From NCBI RefSeq assembly GCF_024124905.1, contig NZ_JAMXST010000003.1, positions 310,001 through 374,000 of the forward strand: 64,000 nt of DNA, in the 5' to 3' direction. Source of the stretch: Cellulosimicrobium cellulans. Lineage in GTDB: Bacteria; Actinomycetota; Actinomycetes; Actinomycetales; Cellulomonadaceae. Under the pieces are notes generated by a model that was not told the DNA's origin, did no database searches, and worked only from the letters and a program-made list of their open reading frames with translations. Below, piece after piece: positions 7,707 through 15,809 of this stretch (position 1 is its first letter; each line of letters begins with the position of its first letter). A program made the position numbers and the translations under genes.

Positions 7707-8663
7707 GTGAGCGCACTGCTGCGACTCGTCGGACGCCGCCTCCTGCAGCTGCCGATCATGATCCTCGGCATCACGTTCCTCGTGTTCCTCGTGATGTCGT
7801 TCTCGCAGGTCGACCCGGCGATCCAGGCCCTCGGCGAGGGCGCGTCCGTCGAGGCGCGCGAGGCGTACCGCGAGGCCAACGGCCTGAACGACCCGCTCCT
7901 CGTCCGGTACGTCGCGTTCCTCGGCGGCCTGCTGCACGGCGACCTCGGCACGTTCAGCGCACGCCAGGTGCCCGTCGCCGACGAGGTCGCGCGCGCCCTG
8001 CCCATCACGCTCCAGCTCACGCTCATGGGCCTCGTCATCGCCGTGGTGCTCGCCCTCGTCATGGGCATCCTCGCGGCGCTCTACCGCGACCGCTGGCCGG
8101 ACAAGGCGATCCGCGTCGTGTCCGTCGCGTCGCTCGCGACGCCGTCGTTCTGGCTCGCCGTGCTGCTCATCCAGGTCGTCACGCTCGGGGCCGGGTGGCT
8201 CCCCGCGAGCGGACCGTTGCCGGACCCGTCCGAGGACCTCGGCGGCTACCTCGCCCGCATGGCTCTGCCCGCGATCGCGCTCGCGATCCCCGTCGTCGGC
8301 CAGCTCACGCGCGTCGTGCGCACGTCGGTCGTGGAGGAGCTCGACAAGGACTACGTCCGCACCGCGATCGGCGCGGGCATCCCGCGGCACGTCGTCGTCG
8401 GGCGCAACGTGCTGCGCAACGCGCTCATCACGCCGATCACGGTGCTCGGCCTGCGCGTCGGCTACCTCATCGGCGGCGCCGTCGTCATCGAGATCATCTT
8501 CGCGCTGCCCGGCATGGGCACGCTCATCCTCAACGGCGTCACCAACAACGAGCCCAACCTCGTGCAGGGCGTGACCCTCACCGTGGCGCTCGCCTTCGTG
8601 CTCATCAACATCGTGGTCGACATGCTCTACGTGCTCGTCAACCCGCGGATCAGGACGGTGTGA
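7707..8663 (+). CDS. ABC importer permease, DppB type
   Basis: A 318-residue inner-membrane permease with about six membrane spans. It has the N-terminal hallmark ITFLVFLVMSFSQVDPA of DppB/OppB proteins and the coupling-helix EAA-loop around TAIGAGIPRHVVVGRNVLRNAL. The GTG start was chosen for fit with family length. The next gene begins 1 base after its stop, so the two are co-translated. It would form the channel with the permease half of the following fusion protein. Confidence 0.92.
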   Translation: MSALLRLVGRRLLQLPIMILGITFLVFLVMSFSQVDPAIQALGEGASVEAREAYREANGLNDPLLVRYVAFLGGLLHGDLGTFSARQVPVADEVARALPITLQLTLMGLVIAVVLALVMGILAALYRDRWPDKAIRVVSVASLATPSFWLAVLLIQVVTLGAGWLPASGPLPDPSEDLGGYLARMALPAIALAIPVVGQLTRVVRTSVVEELDKDYVRTAIGAGIPRHVVVGRNVLRNALITPITVLGLRVGYLIGGAVVIEIIFALPGMGTLILNGVTNNEPNLVQGVTLTVALAFVLINIVVDMLYVLVNPRIRTV

Positions 8664-8664
8664 C

Positions 8665-10764
8665 GTGCGCCGACAGCTCACCGAACGGCTCTCGACCCCC
8701 GGGATGCGCCTGCGCGCGCTGCCCCTCGGGTCCACGATCTCCCTCGCGTTCGTGCTCCTCGTGGCGCTCGCGGCCGTCCTCGCGCCGCTCGTCACGAGCC
8801 ACGACCCGCTCGCCACCGGCACGCCCGTCCAGCCGCCCAGCGCGGAGAACTGGTTCGGCACCGACCGCCAGGGCCGCGACATCTTCTCCCGCGTCGTCTA
8901 CGGCGCGCGGTACTCGCTCGTCATCGGCCTCGGGGCGACGGCCATCGCGCTCGCCGCGGCGGCCGTGCTCGGCTCGGTCGCGGCGACCGCGCGCAAGAGC
9001 GTCTCCGAGACCCTCATGCGCGTCCTCGACATCATCATGTCGTTCCCCGGCATCGCGCTCGCGGCCGTGTTCGTCTCCGTCTTCGGCCGGTCGCTGCCCG
9101 TGCTCGTGCTGACGATCGCGTTCCTCTACACGCCGCAGCTCACGCGCGTCGTCCGGGCCAACATCCTCGACCAGTACGGCGAGGACTACGTCGCGGCGAC
9201 CCGGGTCATGGGCGCGCGTACGGCCTGGATCCTCGCCAAGCACGTCGCGCGCAACTGCGCGGCGCCCGTGCTCGTGTTCACCACCGTGCTCGTCGCCGAC
9301 GCGATCGTCTTCGAGGCGTCGTTGTCCTTCATCCAGGCGGGCGTGCCCGACCCGGAGCCGTCGTGGGGCAACATCATCGCCGCCGGGCGCGACCTCGTCA
9401 TGGGCGGGTACTGGTGGGCGACGTTCTTCCCCGGCCTGGCGATCATGCTCACCGTCCTGTGCCTCAACATCCTGTCCGAGGGCATGACCGACGCGATGGT
9501 CGCCGCCCCCCGCGCGACCCGCGCCACCCCGGCGAAGGCCGTCGCGACCGACTCGGACGACGCCGCGGTGGCCGCGGAGCTCACGGCCATGGACGCCGAC
9601 GAGCCGGTCGAGACCGCGGACGAGGACCGCCTCGCCGAGTCGGAGCCGGTCGTGCAGGACGTCGAGCCGGAGGTCCGGCACGTCGGCCGCGAGGTCCCGC
9701 TCGCCGCACGCCTCGCGACGCTCCGCGCGGCCGAGGTGGCGCGGACCGACCGCCCCGTGTACGACGGCGACGCCGAGCCCCTGCTCGAGGTGCGCAACCT
9801 GTCCATCCGCTTCCCGCGCCACGGGGACGTCGCGGTCGTCGACGACGTGTCGTTCTCCGTGCGGCCCGGCGAGACGATGGCGCTGGTCGGCGAGTCCGGC
9901 TGCGGCAAGTCGATCACGTCGCTCGCCGTCATGGGCCTGCTGGACCCGTCGGCGCAGGTCAGCGGCGAGATCCGCTACGGGGGCAAGGACCTGCTCGCGA
10001 TGGGCAACCGCGAGCGTGCGTCGCTGCGCGGCACCGAGATCGCGATGATCTACCAGGACGCGCTGAGCTCGCTCAACCCGTCGATGCTCATCCGGTCGCA
10101 GATGAAGCAGCTCACGCGCCGCGGTGGCACGCGCACGGCCGAGGAGCTCCTCGAGCTCGTGGGCCTCGACCCGCAGCGCACGCTCAAGAGCTACCCGCAC
10201 GAGCTCTCCGGCGGGCAGCGCCAGCGCGTGCTCATCGCCATGGCGCTCACGCGCGACCCGAAGCTGGTCATCGCGGACGAGCCGACGACGGCGCTCGACG
10301 TCACCGTCCAGGCCCAGGTCGTCGCGCTGCTCGACGAGCTGCGCCACAAGCTCGGGTTCGCGATGGTGTTCGTCAGCCACGACCTCGCGCTCGTCGCGCA
10401 GATCGCGCACCGCATCACGGTCATGTACGCGGGCCAGGTCGTCGAGCAGGCGCCGACGAGCGAGCTGCTCACCGACCCCCGCCACGAGTACACGCAGGGC
10501 TTGCTCGGCGCGGTGCTCTCGATCGAGCAGCGCTCCACGCGCCTGCACCAGATCCCCGGCACCGTCCCGTCGCCGCGCGACTTCCCGACGGGTGACCGGT
10601 TCGCACCGCGCTCGTCGCGTCCCGACCGCGGTCTCGACGTGCGGCCCGTGCTGCGCGCCGTGGACGCCGACGGGCAGCACCTCGTCGCGACGCCGCCGGA
10701 CGAGCCGGTCGGCGCCGTCGCGGGCGGTGGCCCCGCCCCGATCACCACCGGAGGGACGCGATGA
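8665..10764 (+). CDS. Fused ABC permease (DppC type) and ATPase (DppD type)
   Basis: A 699-residue two-domain protein. Residues 1-280 are a DppC-like permease: an N-terminal span, WFGTDRQGRDIFSRVVYGAR, then the EAA loop TRVMGARTAWILAKHVARN. An acidic, Ala-rich linker (about 285-370) follows. Residues 375-640 are an ATPase with Walker A GESGCGKS, the signature LSGGQRQRVL, Walker B VIADEP and the C-terminal oligopeptide-type zone VEQAPTSELL. Fusion of these two subunits fixes one permease-ATPase ratio. The frame is open throughout, so the fusion is not a sequencing join. The stop overlaps the next start (ATGA). Confidence 0.92.
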   Translation: MRRQLTERLSTPGMRLRALPLGSTISLAFVLLVALAAVLAPLVTSHDPLATGTPVQPPSAENWFGTDRQGRDIFSRVVYGARYSLVIGLGATAIALAAAAVLGSVAATARKSVSETLMRVLDIIMSFPGIALAAVFVSVFGRSLPVLVLTIAFLYTPQLTRVVRANILDQYGEDYVAATRVMGARTAWILAKHVARNCAAPVLVFTTVLVADAIVFEASLSFIQAGVPDPEPSWGNIIAAGRDLVMGGYWWATFFPGLAIMLTVLCLNILSEGMTDAMVAAPRATRATPAKAVATDSDDAAVAAELTAMDADEPVETADEDRLAESEPVVQDVEPEVRHVGREVPLAARLATLRAAEVARTDRPVYDGDAEPLLEVRNLSIRFPRHGDVAVVDDVSFSVRPGETMALVGESGCGKSITSLAVMGLLDPSAQVSGEIRYGGKDLLAMGNRERASLRGTEIAMIYQDALSSLNPSMLIRSQMKQLTRRGGTRTAEELLELVGLDPQRTLKSYPHELSGGQRQRVLIAMALTRDPKLVIADEPTTALDVTVQAQVVALLDELRHKLGFAMVFVSHDLALVAQIAHRITVMYAGQVVEQAPTSELLTDPRHEYTQGLLGAVLSIEQRSTRLHQIPGTVPSPRDFPTGDRFAPRSSRPDRGLDVRPVLRAVDADGQHLVATPPDEPVGAVAGGGPAPITTGGTR

Positions 10765-11603
10765 GCGCCACCGACCAGACCCCGACCGCCGCGGAGCGGG
10801 GGTCCGCGACCGACCACGACACCCCCGTCGTCGAGCTGCGCGGCGTGCACGTCGTCTTCAAGGCCCGTACGGGCACGCTCTTCCAGGCCCACCGGGTGCA
10901 CGCCGTGAACGACGTCAGCGTCGCGGTCCGCCGCGGCAGCACGCTCGGGATCGTGGGCGAGTCCGGCTCGGGCAAGTCGACCATGGCGAAGGTGCTCGTC
11001 GGGCTGCAGGCGCCGACGTCCGGCGAGATCCGCTTCCGCGGGCAGCCGGTCGACACGTACACGACGAGCGTGCGGCGCGACGTCGGCCGGGTCGTGTCCG
11101 TCGTCTTCCAGGACCCGGCCACCGCGCTCAACGCCCGCATGCGCGTGCGGGACGCGCTGCGCGACCCGCTCGACGTGCACCGCGTGGGCGACGCGGCGTC
11201 GCGCGAGGCGCGCGTCCGCGAGCTCGTGCACCTCGTCGGGCTGCCCGAGTCGGCGCTCGACGCGCTGCCCGGCCAGCTCTCGGGCGGGCAGCGCCAGCGC
11301 GTCGCCATCGCGCGCGCCCTCGCGCTCGCGCCGGACGTGATCGTCGCCGACGAGCCCACCTCCGCGCTCGACGTGTCCGTGCGTGCCCAGATCCTCAACC
11401 TGCTCGCCGACCTCAAGGCCGAGCTCGACCTGGGGATGGTCTTCATCTCGCACGACATCCAGACGGTGCGCCACGTCTCCGACGAGATCGTCGTCATGCA
11501 GGGCGGCCGCATCGTCGAGTCCGGCCCCGCCGCACGCGTGCTCGACGACCCCCAGGACGACTACACCCGCACCCTGCTCGCCGCGGCGCCGGCGCTCCTG
11601 TGA
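10761..11603 (+). CDS. ABC importer ATPase, OppF/DppF type
   Basis: A 280-residue ATPase completing the heterodimer with the fused ATPase. Walker A is GESGSGKS, the Q-loop region reads VVFQDPATALNARMRV, the signature is LSGGQRQRVA, Walker B is VIVADEP, and the switch His is in ISHD. The long N-terminal extension before VVELRGVHV is typical of OppF proteins. It starts inside the stop of the fusion gene (ATGA). A 71-bp gap separates it from nanA with no promoter or terminator seen, so all seven genes from 5955 to 14374 are probably one transcript. Confidence 0.93.
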   Translation: MSATDQTPTAAERGSATDHDTPVVELRGVHVVFKARTGTLFQAHRVHAVNDVSVAVRRGSTLGIVGESGSGKSTMAKVLVGLQAPTSGEIRFRGQPVDTYTTSVRRDVGRVVSVVFQDPATALNARMRVRDALRDPLDVHRVGDAASREARVRELVHLVGLPESALDALPGQLSGGQRQRVAIARALALAPDVIVADEPTSALDVSVRAQILNLLADLKAELDLGMVFISHDIQTVRHVSDEIVVMQGGRIVESGPAARVLDDPQDDYTRTLLAAAPALL

Positions 11604-11674
11604 GCGCTGCCGAGCGCCCCGCGCCGGGCACCACCCAGACCGCAACACCGCTGAACCCAGAACCGGAGCTCCTC

Positions 11675-12601
11675 GTGACCACCCCCACCTTCCACGGGAT
11701 CGTCCCGCCCGTCCTCACCCCCCTCACGACCGACGGGGAGGTCGACGTCGCGTCGCTCGAGCGTCTCGTGGACCACCTCGTCACCGAGGGCGTGCACGGC
11801 GTCTTCGTGCTCGGGTCGACCGGCGAGGTCGCCTACCTCACCGACGCGCAGCGCGACCTCGCGGTCCGCACGGTGGTCCGCGCCGCCGCCGGCCGGGTCC
11901 CCGTCATGGGCGGCGCGATCGACCTCACGACGCCGCGCGTCGTCGAGCAGGCGAAGGCGCTCGCGGCCGCCGGGGCGGACGCGGTCGTCGCGACCGCGCC
12001 CGTCTACGCGCTCAACGACCTCGACGAGATCGAGCGCCACCTGCGGGCCGTCGCGGCCGCCGTGGACGTCCCCGTGTTCGCCTACGACATCCCCGTGCGC
12101 GTGCGCACCAAGCTCCCGGCCGACCTGCTCGTGCGCCTCGGCTCCGAGGGCGTCCTCGCGGGCGTGAAGGACTCGTCCGGGGACGACGTCGCGTTCCGCC
12201 GGCTCGTCGCCGCCAACGCGGCGGCCGGCTCGCCCCTCGCCCTGTTCACGGGGCACGAGGTCGTCGTCGACGGGATGCTGCTCCTCGGCGCCGACGGCGT
12301 GGTCCCCGGTCTCGCGAACGTCGACGCGGGCGGCTACGTGCGCCTGTGGGACCTCGCCCAGGCCGGGAAGTGGGACGATGCCCGGGTGGAGCAGGACCGT
12401 ATCGCCGCGCTGTTCGAGATCGTGTTCCAGGCGCGCGGCCGCTCGGGCGACGCCGCGGGCGTCGGGGCGTTCAAGGTCGCCGCGCAGCGCCAGGGCCTCA
12501 TCGACACCGCCACCATGGCGTTCCCGGTCGAGGCGCTGGACGGCGAGGTCGCCGACCGCGTCGAGGAGATCACGCGCGCCGCGGGGCTCCTGCGTGGCTG
12601 A
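11675..12601 (+). CDS. nanA: N-acetylneuraminate lyase (DapA/NanA superfamily)
   Basis: A 308-residue class I aldolase cleaving Neu5Ac to N-acetylmannosamine and pyruvate. Superfamily features are the GSTGE loop near residue 47, Tyr in FAYDIP near 138, and the Schiff-base lysine in AGVKDSSGD near 166. The GTG start has GGAG 6 bases upstream. Sequence alone cannot cleanly separate lyase from dihydrodipicolinate synthase or related keto-acid aldolases. Position between a sialic acid importer and a ROK kinase plus NanE decides the call. The stop lies 8 bases inside nanK. Confidence 0.87.
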   Translation: MTTPTFHGIVPPVLTPLTTDGEVDVASLERLVDHLVTEGVHGVFVLGSTGEVAYLTDAQRDLAVRTVVRAAAGRVPVMGGAIDLTTPRVVEQAKALAAAGADAVVATAPVYALNDLDEIERHLRAVAAAVDVPVFAYDIPVRVRTKLPADLLVRLGSEGVLAGVKDSSGDDVAFRRLVAANAAAGSPLALFTGHEVVVDGMLLLGADGVVPGLANVDAGGYVRLWDLAQAGKWDDARVEQDRIAALFEIVFQARGRSGDAAGVGAFKVAAQRQGLIDTATMAFPVEALDGEVADRVEEITRAAGLLRG

Positions 12602-13661
12602 CGCCTCCCCGGACGCCGCAGCGCCGACGGTCGTCGTCGGCGTCGACCTCGGCGGCACCAAGACGGCCGCGGCGACCGTCGCGGCCGACGGGACCCTCGG
12701 TCCCGTGCTCGCCGTGCCGACCCCGGCCGCGGCCGGCCCCGACGCGGTGCTCGACGCCGTCGCCGGGGTCGTGCGCGAGGTCGTCGCCGCGCTGCCGGGC
12801 GCGGCGCGCCTCCGCGCGCTCGGGGTCGGCACGGCCGGAGTGGTGGACGTCGGTCGCGGTGTGATCGTCTCGGCCACCGACACCCTGCCCGGGTGGCCCG
12901 GGACCGACGTCGCGGGCGGCCTGCGCCGTCGGCTCGCCGACCTCGCAGGGGTCACGCCCGACGGGCCGTCCGCGCCCGTGGTACCGGTGTTCGTCGAGAA
13001 CGACGTCGACGCGCACGCGGCCGGCGAGGTCTGGCTCGGCGCGGCGGCCGGGGCGCGCAGCGCGCTGCTCGTCGCGGTCGGGACGGGCGTCGGGGGCGCC
13101 GTCGTGCTCGACGGGCGTCCCCTGCGCGGGGCGCACCACGTCGCCGGGGAGCTGGGCCACGTGCCGGTCCCCGGCGCGGAGCTCCTGCGCTGCCCGTGCG
13201 GCCGGGCCGGCCACCTCGAGGCGATCGGCGCGGGACCGGCGATCCACCGCCGCTACCTCGCGCTCGGCGGCGACACGGCGAGCCCGGACACGCGCGACGT
13301 CGTCGCGCGCGCGGAGGCCGGCGACGAGCTCGCCGCGTCGGTGGTGCGGGACGCGGCGCGGGCCGTGGGCCGTGCGGTCGCCGGGGTCGTGACCGTGCTC
13401 GACCCGGAGGTCGTCGTGGTCGGCGGCGGTCTGGCGGGCGCGGGCGACCTGTGGTGGTCGGCGCTGGAGGACGCGCTGCGCGCCGAGGTCGTCGACGTGC
13501 TCGCCGACCTCCCGTTGCGGCCCGCGACGCTCGGCAACGCGGCGGCGATCGTCGGGGCGGCGCGCGGAGCGTGGAGCCTCGTCGGCCCGTCCGACGACGA
13601 GCACGGGGCGGGACCCGGCGGGCTGCCCGAGACGATCCACCGAGAGAGGACGACGGCATGA
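12594..13661 (+). CDS. nanK: N-acetylmannosamine kinase (ROK family)
   Basis: A 355-residue sugar kinase that phosphorylates ManNAc to ManNAc-6-phosphate. The ATP phosphate-binding motif DLGGTKT is at 18-24, the catalytic Asp is in VENDVDAHAAGE, and the ROK signature region GELGHVPV is followed by CPCGRAGHLEAIGAG. The third cysteine of the usual CxCGxxGC zinc cluster is histidine here, a substitution that could still bind zinc. The GTG start overlaps the end of nanA by 8 bp, and its stop overlaps nanE (ATGA). A general N-acetylhexosamine or glucose kinase would look similar. Context supports ManNAc. Confidence 0.9.
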   Translation: MADASPDAAAPTVVVGVDLGGTKTAAATVAADGTLGPVLAVPTPAAAGPDAVLDAVAGVVREVVAALPGAARLRALGVGTAGVVDVGRGVIVSATDTLPGWPGTDVAGGLRRRLADLAGVTPDGPSAPVVPVFVENDVDAHAAGEVWLGAAAGARSALLVAVGTGVGGAVVLDGRPLRGAHHVAGELGHVPVPGAELLRCPCGRAGHLEAIGAGPAIHRRYLALGGDTASPDTRDVVARAEAGDELAASVVRDAARAVGRAVAGVVTVLDPEVVVVGGGLAGAGDLWWSALEDALRAEVVDVLADLPLRPATLGNAAAIVGAARGAWSLVGPSDDEHGAGPGGLPETIHRERTTA

Positions 13662-14374
13662 CCGGACCCCACGAGGCGCGGACGCGCTGGACGCGCGAGC
13701 GCGTCCTCGGCGCGATGCGTGGACGACTCACCGTCTCGTGCCAGGCCTACCCCGGCGAACCTCTGCGCGACCCGCGCACGACCGCCCAGATGGCGCGCGC
13801 CGTCGTCGCCGGGGGAGCGGCCGCGGTGCGCGCGCAGGGTCTGGACGACGTCGCGGCGGTCGTCGCCGCGGTGGACGTGCCCGTCGTCGGGCTGTGGAAG
13901 GACGGCGACGGCGGCGTCTTCATCACCCCGACGCTGCGGCACGCCCGCGCCGTGGCCGACGCGGGGGCGCACGTCGTCGCGCTCGACGGCACGCGCCGGC
14001 CCCGGCCCGACGGGCTCACGCTCGCCGAGACCGTGGCGGGCCTGCGGGAGACGGCCGACGTGCTCGTCATGGCGGACTGCGGATCGCTCGACGACGCGCT
14101 CGCCGCGCAGGACGCAGGCGTGGACCTGCTCGGCACGACGCTCGCCGGGTACACCGGCGAGCGGCCGAAGACCTCCGGACCGGACCTCGAGCTCGTCGAC
14201 GAGGTGGTCGCGGCGTGCTCGCTGCCCGTCGTCGTCGAGGGTCGTGTCCACAGCCCTGCGCAGGCCGCCGAGGCGATGGCGCGGGGTGCGTTCAGCGTGT
14301 GCGTCGGCACGGCGATCACCCACCCCACGACGATCACGTCCTGGTTCGCGGAGGCGATCCCGACGCGCCACTGA
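13658..14374 (+). CDS. nanE: N-acetylmannosamine-6-phosphate 2-epimerase
   Basis: A 238-residue TIM-barrel enzyme converting ManNAc-6-phosphate to GlcNAc-6-phosphate. Family motifs are LTVSCQAYPGEPLRDP near the start, VVGLWKDGDGGVFITPT, ALDGTRRPRPDG, MADCGSLDDALAAQDAGVDLLGTTLAGYT and VVVEGRVHSPAQA. Its length is usual for NanE. It is the last gene of the importer-nanAKE operon. GlcNAc-6-phosphate would then need NagA, which is encoded outside this window, before NagB (2180-2962) acts. Confidence 0.95.
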   Translation: MTGPHEARTRWTRERVLGAMRGRLTVSCQAYPGEPLRDPRTTAQMARAVVAGGAAAVRAQGLDDVAAVVAAVDVPVVGLWKDGDGGVFITPTLRHARAVADAGAHVVALDGTRRPRPDGLTLAETVAGLRETADVLVMADCGSLDDALAAQDAGVDLLGTTLAGYTGERPKTSGPDLELVDEVVAACSLPVVVEGRVHSPAQAAEAMARGAFSVCVGTAITHPTTITSWFAEAIPTRH

Positions 14375-14391
14375 GTCGTCCGCACGACCCC

Positions 14392-14422
14392 TTGACAGCG
14401 CAAAGTCGCGATGCCCTACGTT
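14392..14422 (+). promoter_or_regulatory. Promoter before the DUF1016 gene
   Basis: A consensus -35 TTGACA (14392-14397) is followed at 19 bp by TACGTT (14417-14422). It lies 18 bp past nanE and would drive the truncated DUF1016 gene. Confidence 0.5.
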
Positions 14423-14471
14423 CGGGCGCGACGCGCCGGGCGGGCGCGCCGAGCCGTCAGGGGGACACGAC

Positions 14472-14999
14472 ATGGCATCACCGCACGACGACCTCGAGCC
14501 GGCGGGGTACGCCGAGCTGCTGACCGACCTCAAGGCGCGCGTGCGCGCGACGCAGTTCCGCGCCGCACGTGCCGCGAACACCGAGGTGCTACGGCTGTAC
14601 TGGTCGATCGGCCACGACATCCTCGAACGCCAGCGCACCGCGGGCTGGGGGTCGAAGGTCGTCGACCGACTTGCTTCAGACCTGCAGCGCGAGTTCCCTG
14701 ACCAGCGCGGCTGGTCGCGTCGCAACCTGCTCTACATGCGTACTTTCGCGCTCACGTGGCCGGACGCGGGATTTGTGCAACAGCCTGTTGCACAACTTCC
14801 GTGGGGCCACGTCACGGTGCTCCTGAGTCGTCTGAAGACCACCGACGACCGCGACTGGTACGCCGAGCGCTCCGCGGTCGAGGGCTGGTCGCGCGGGATG
14901 CTCGAGTACCACATCAAGCTGGACCTGCGCCGTGCTCTCGGCGCCGCGCCGACGAACTTCGCGGGTGCGCTCGACGCGGCGGACTCGGAGCGCTCGTGA
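14472..14999 (+). pseudogene. DUF1016 (YhcG-type) N-terminal domain, nuclease half missing
   Basis: A 175-residue protein matching the N-terminal winged-helix-like half of YhcG/DUF1016 proteins. It has RLYWSIGHDILERQ, SDLQREFPDQRGWSRRNLLYMRTF, VQQPVAQLPWGH and DWYAERSAVEGWSR. Family members are usually about 340-370 residues and end in a PDDEXK nuclease domain. This one stops just after DSERS, where the conserved DS(E/D) stretch before that domain would continue. No continuation is seen downstream, where an oppositely oriented DinB gene lies. It is a truncated, probably inactive remnant, or a stand-alone N-domain. Full-length relatives are often linked to restriction-modification loci. Confidence 0.75.
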
Positions 15000-15038
15000 A
15001 CGGGACCCGCGCGGGCGTGCGCGGACCAGGGCGTGTCG

Positions 15039-15554
15039 TCAGGCGCGACCCGTGCGCTCGAGGACGCCGCGCACATACGCGGCCTGGCCCGCGTGCTGGA
15101 GGCTGTCCACGGCGATGCTCACGAGCCGGACGCCGAGCGTGACGGGCGGGTCCCACGCCTCGTCGACGACGCGGTCGAGGTCGTCGTCGGTCAGCGCGGC
15201 GAGCACGTCGTGGGACTCGACCTGGACGGCGTGCACGTAGCCGAGCAGGAGGTCGTCGCTCGCCCGCACATGGCCGACGTCGGCGGCGGACTGCCCGTAC
15301 CCCGTCGCGCGGTCGTCGAACGGCAGGTCGAACCGGAGTGCCCAGCCGTCGCGCGTCCACACCTGCTCCCGCCCGACGGCGGCGGCGACCTGCGCGTCCT
15401 GGCCGCGGGCGAGGTGCCACGCCAGCCAGGCGACCGTGTTCGCGCCGGGGTCGACGCGCGCGGTCAGCGCGTCCTCCCCGAGCCCGTCGACGGCGCGGGT
15501 CGTCGTCGGTCCGATCCGGCCGAACAGGTCCTCCAGCACCGTGCGCGCGTCCAC
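15039..15554 (-). CDS. DinB-like four-helix protein (DUF664 / mycothiol-dependent type)
   Basis: A 171-residue cytoplasmic protein of the DinB/YfiT four-helix-bundle superfamily. The likely metal-binding histidines are in WLAWHLARGQD and in DSLQHAGQAAY near the C-terminus. The opening LEDLFGRIGPTTTRAVDGL is typical of actinobacterial members that may act as mycothiol-dependent transferases. GTG start with GGAGAGGGAG upstream. Substrate unknown. Confidence 0.8.
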   Translation of the reverse strand: MDARTVLEDLFGRIGPTTTRAVDGLGEDALTARVDPGANTVAWLAWHLARGQDAQVAAAVGREQVWTRDGWALRFDLPFDDRATGYGQSAADVGHVRASDDLLLGYVHAVQVESHDVLAALTDDDLDRVVDEAWDPPVTLGVRLVSIAVDSLQHAGQAAYVRGVLERTGRA

Positions 15555-15624
15555 GTCTCTCCCTCTCCTCGCCGGGCACCGTCCCCAGCAGCCTCCGACG
15601 ACCCGCGTCCGGTCGCGACCCGAA

Positions 15625-15646
15625 CGGCACCTCGATCGAGGTGCCG
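15625..15646. promoter_or_regulatory. 22-bp perfect palindrome between divergent genes
   Basis: CGGCACCTCGA and its exact complement abut with no spacer. The site lies 70 bp upstream of the DinB start and 163 bp upstream of the DUF2306 gene. It has the form of a dimeric regulator site; no matching regulator is evident nearby. Confidence 0.4.
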
Positions 15647-15809
15647 ACGACCGTCCCCGCCGTACGCCCTGCTCGACGTGCCGGCGCGCGTCCGTGATCC
15701 GGTCGGGCGGGGCCCGCGGTGCTCCGGCGTGCCGCTCAGGGAGGGGTCAGGGCCACGACCAGGGCGTTCCCGGATCCGCCGGGGCGGGCCGACGTGGTTC
15801 GGTGCCGTC

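Noticed and set aside
11675-12601. Dihydrodipicolinate synthase instead of sialic acid lyase
   Set aside because: The fold and lysine are shared, but overlap with a ROK kinase and NanE and the upstream importer fit Neu5Ac lyase; lysine synthesis genes are absent.
13200-13240. NanK as an inactive ROK protein because its zinc cluster lacks the third Cys
   Set aside because: A histidine stands at that position, the catalytic Asp and ATP motif are intact, and His can ligate zinc.
14773-14797. Inverted repeat TTGTGCAACA / TGTTGCACAA inside the DUF1016 gene
   Set aside because: It encodes the conserved VQQPVAQ motif of the family, so the repeat is explained by protein sequence.
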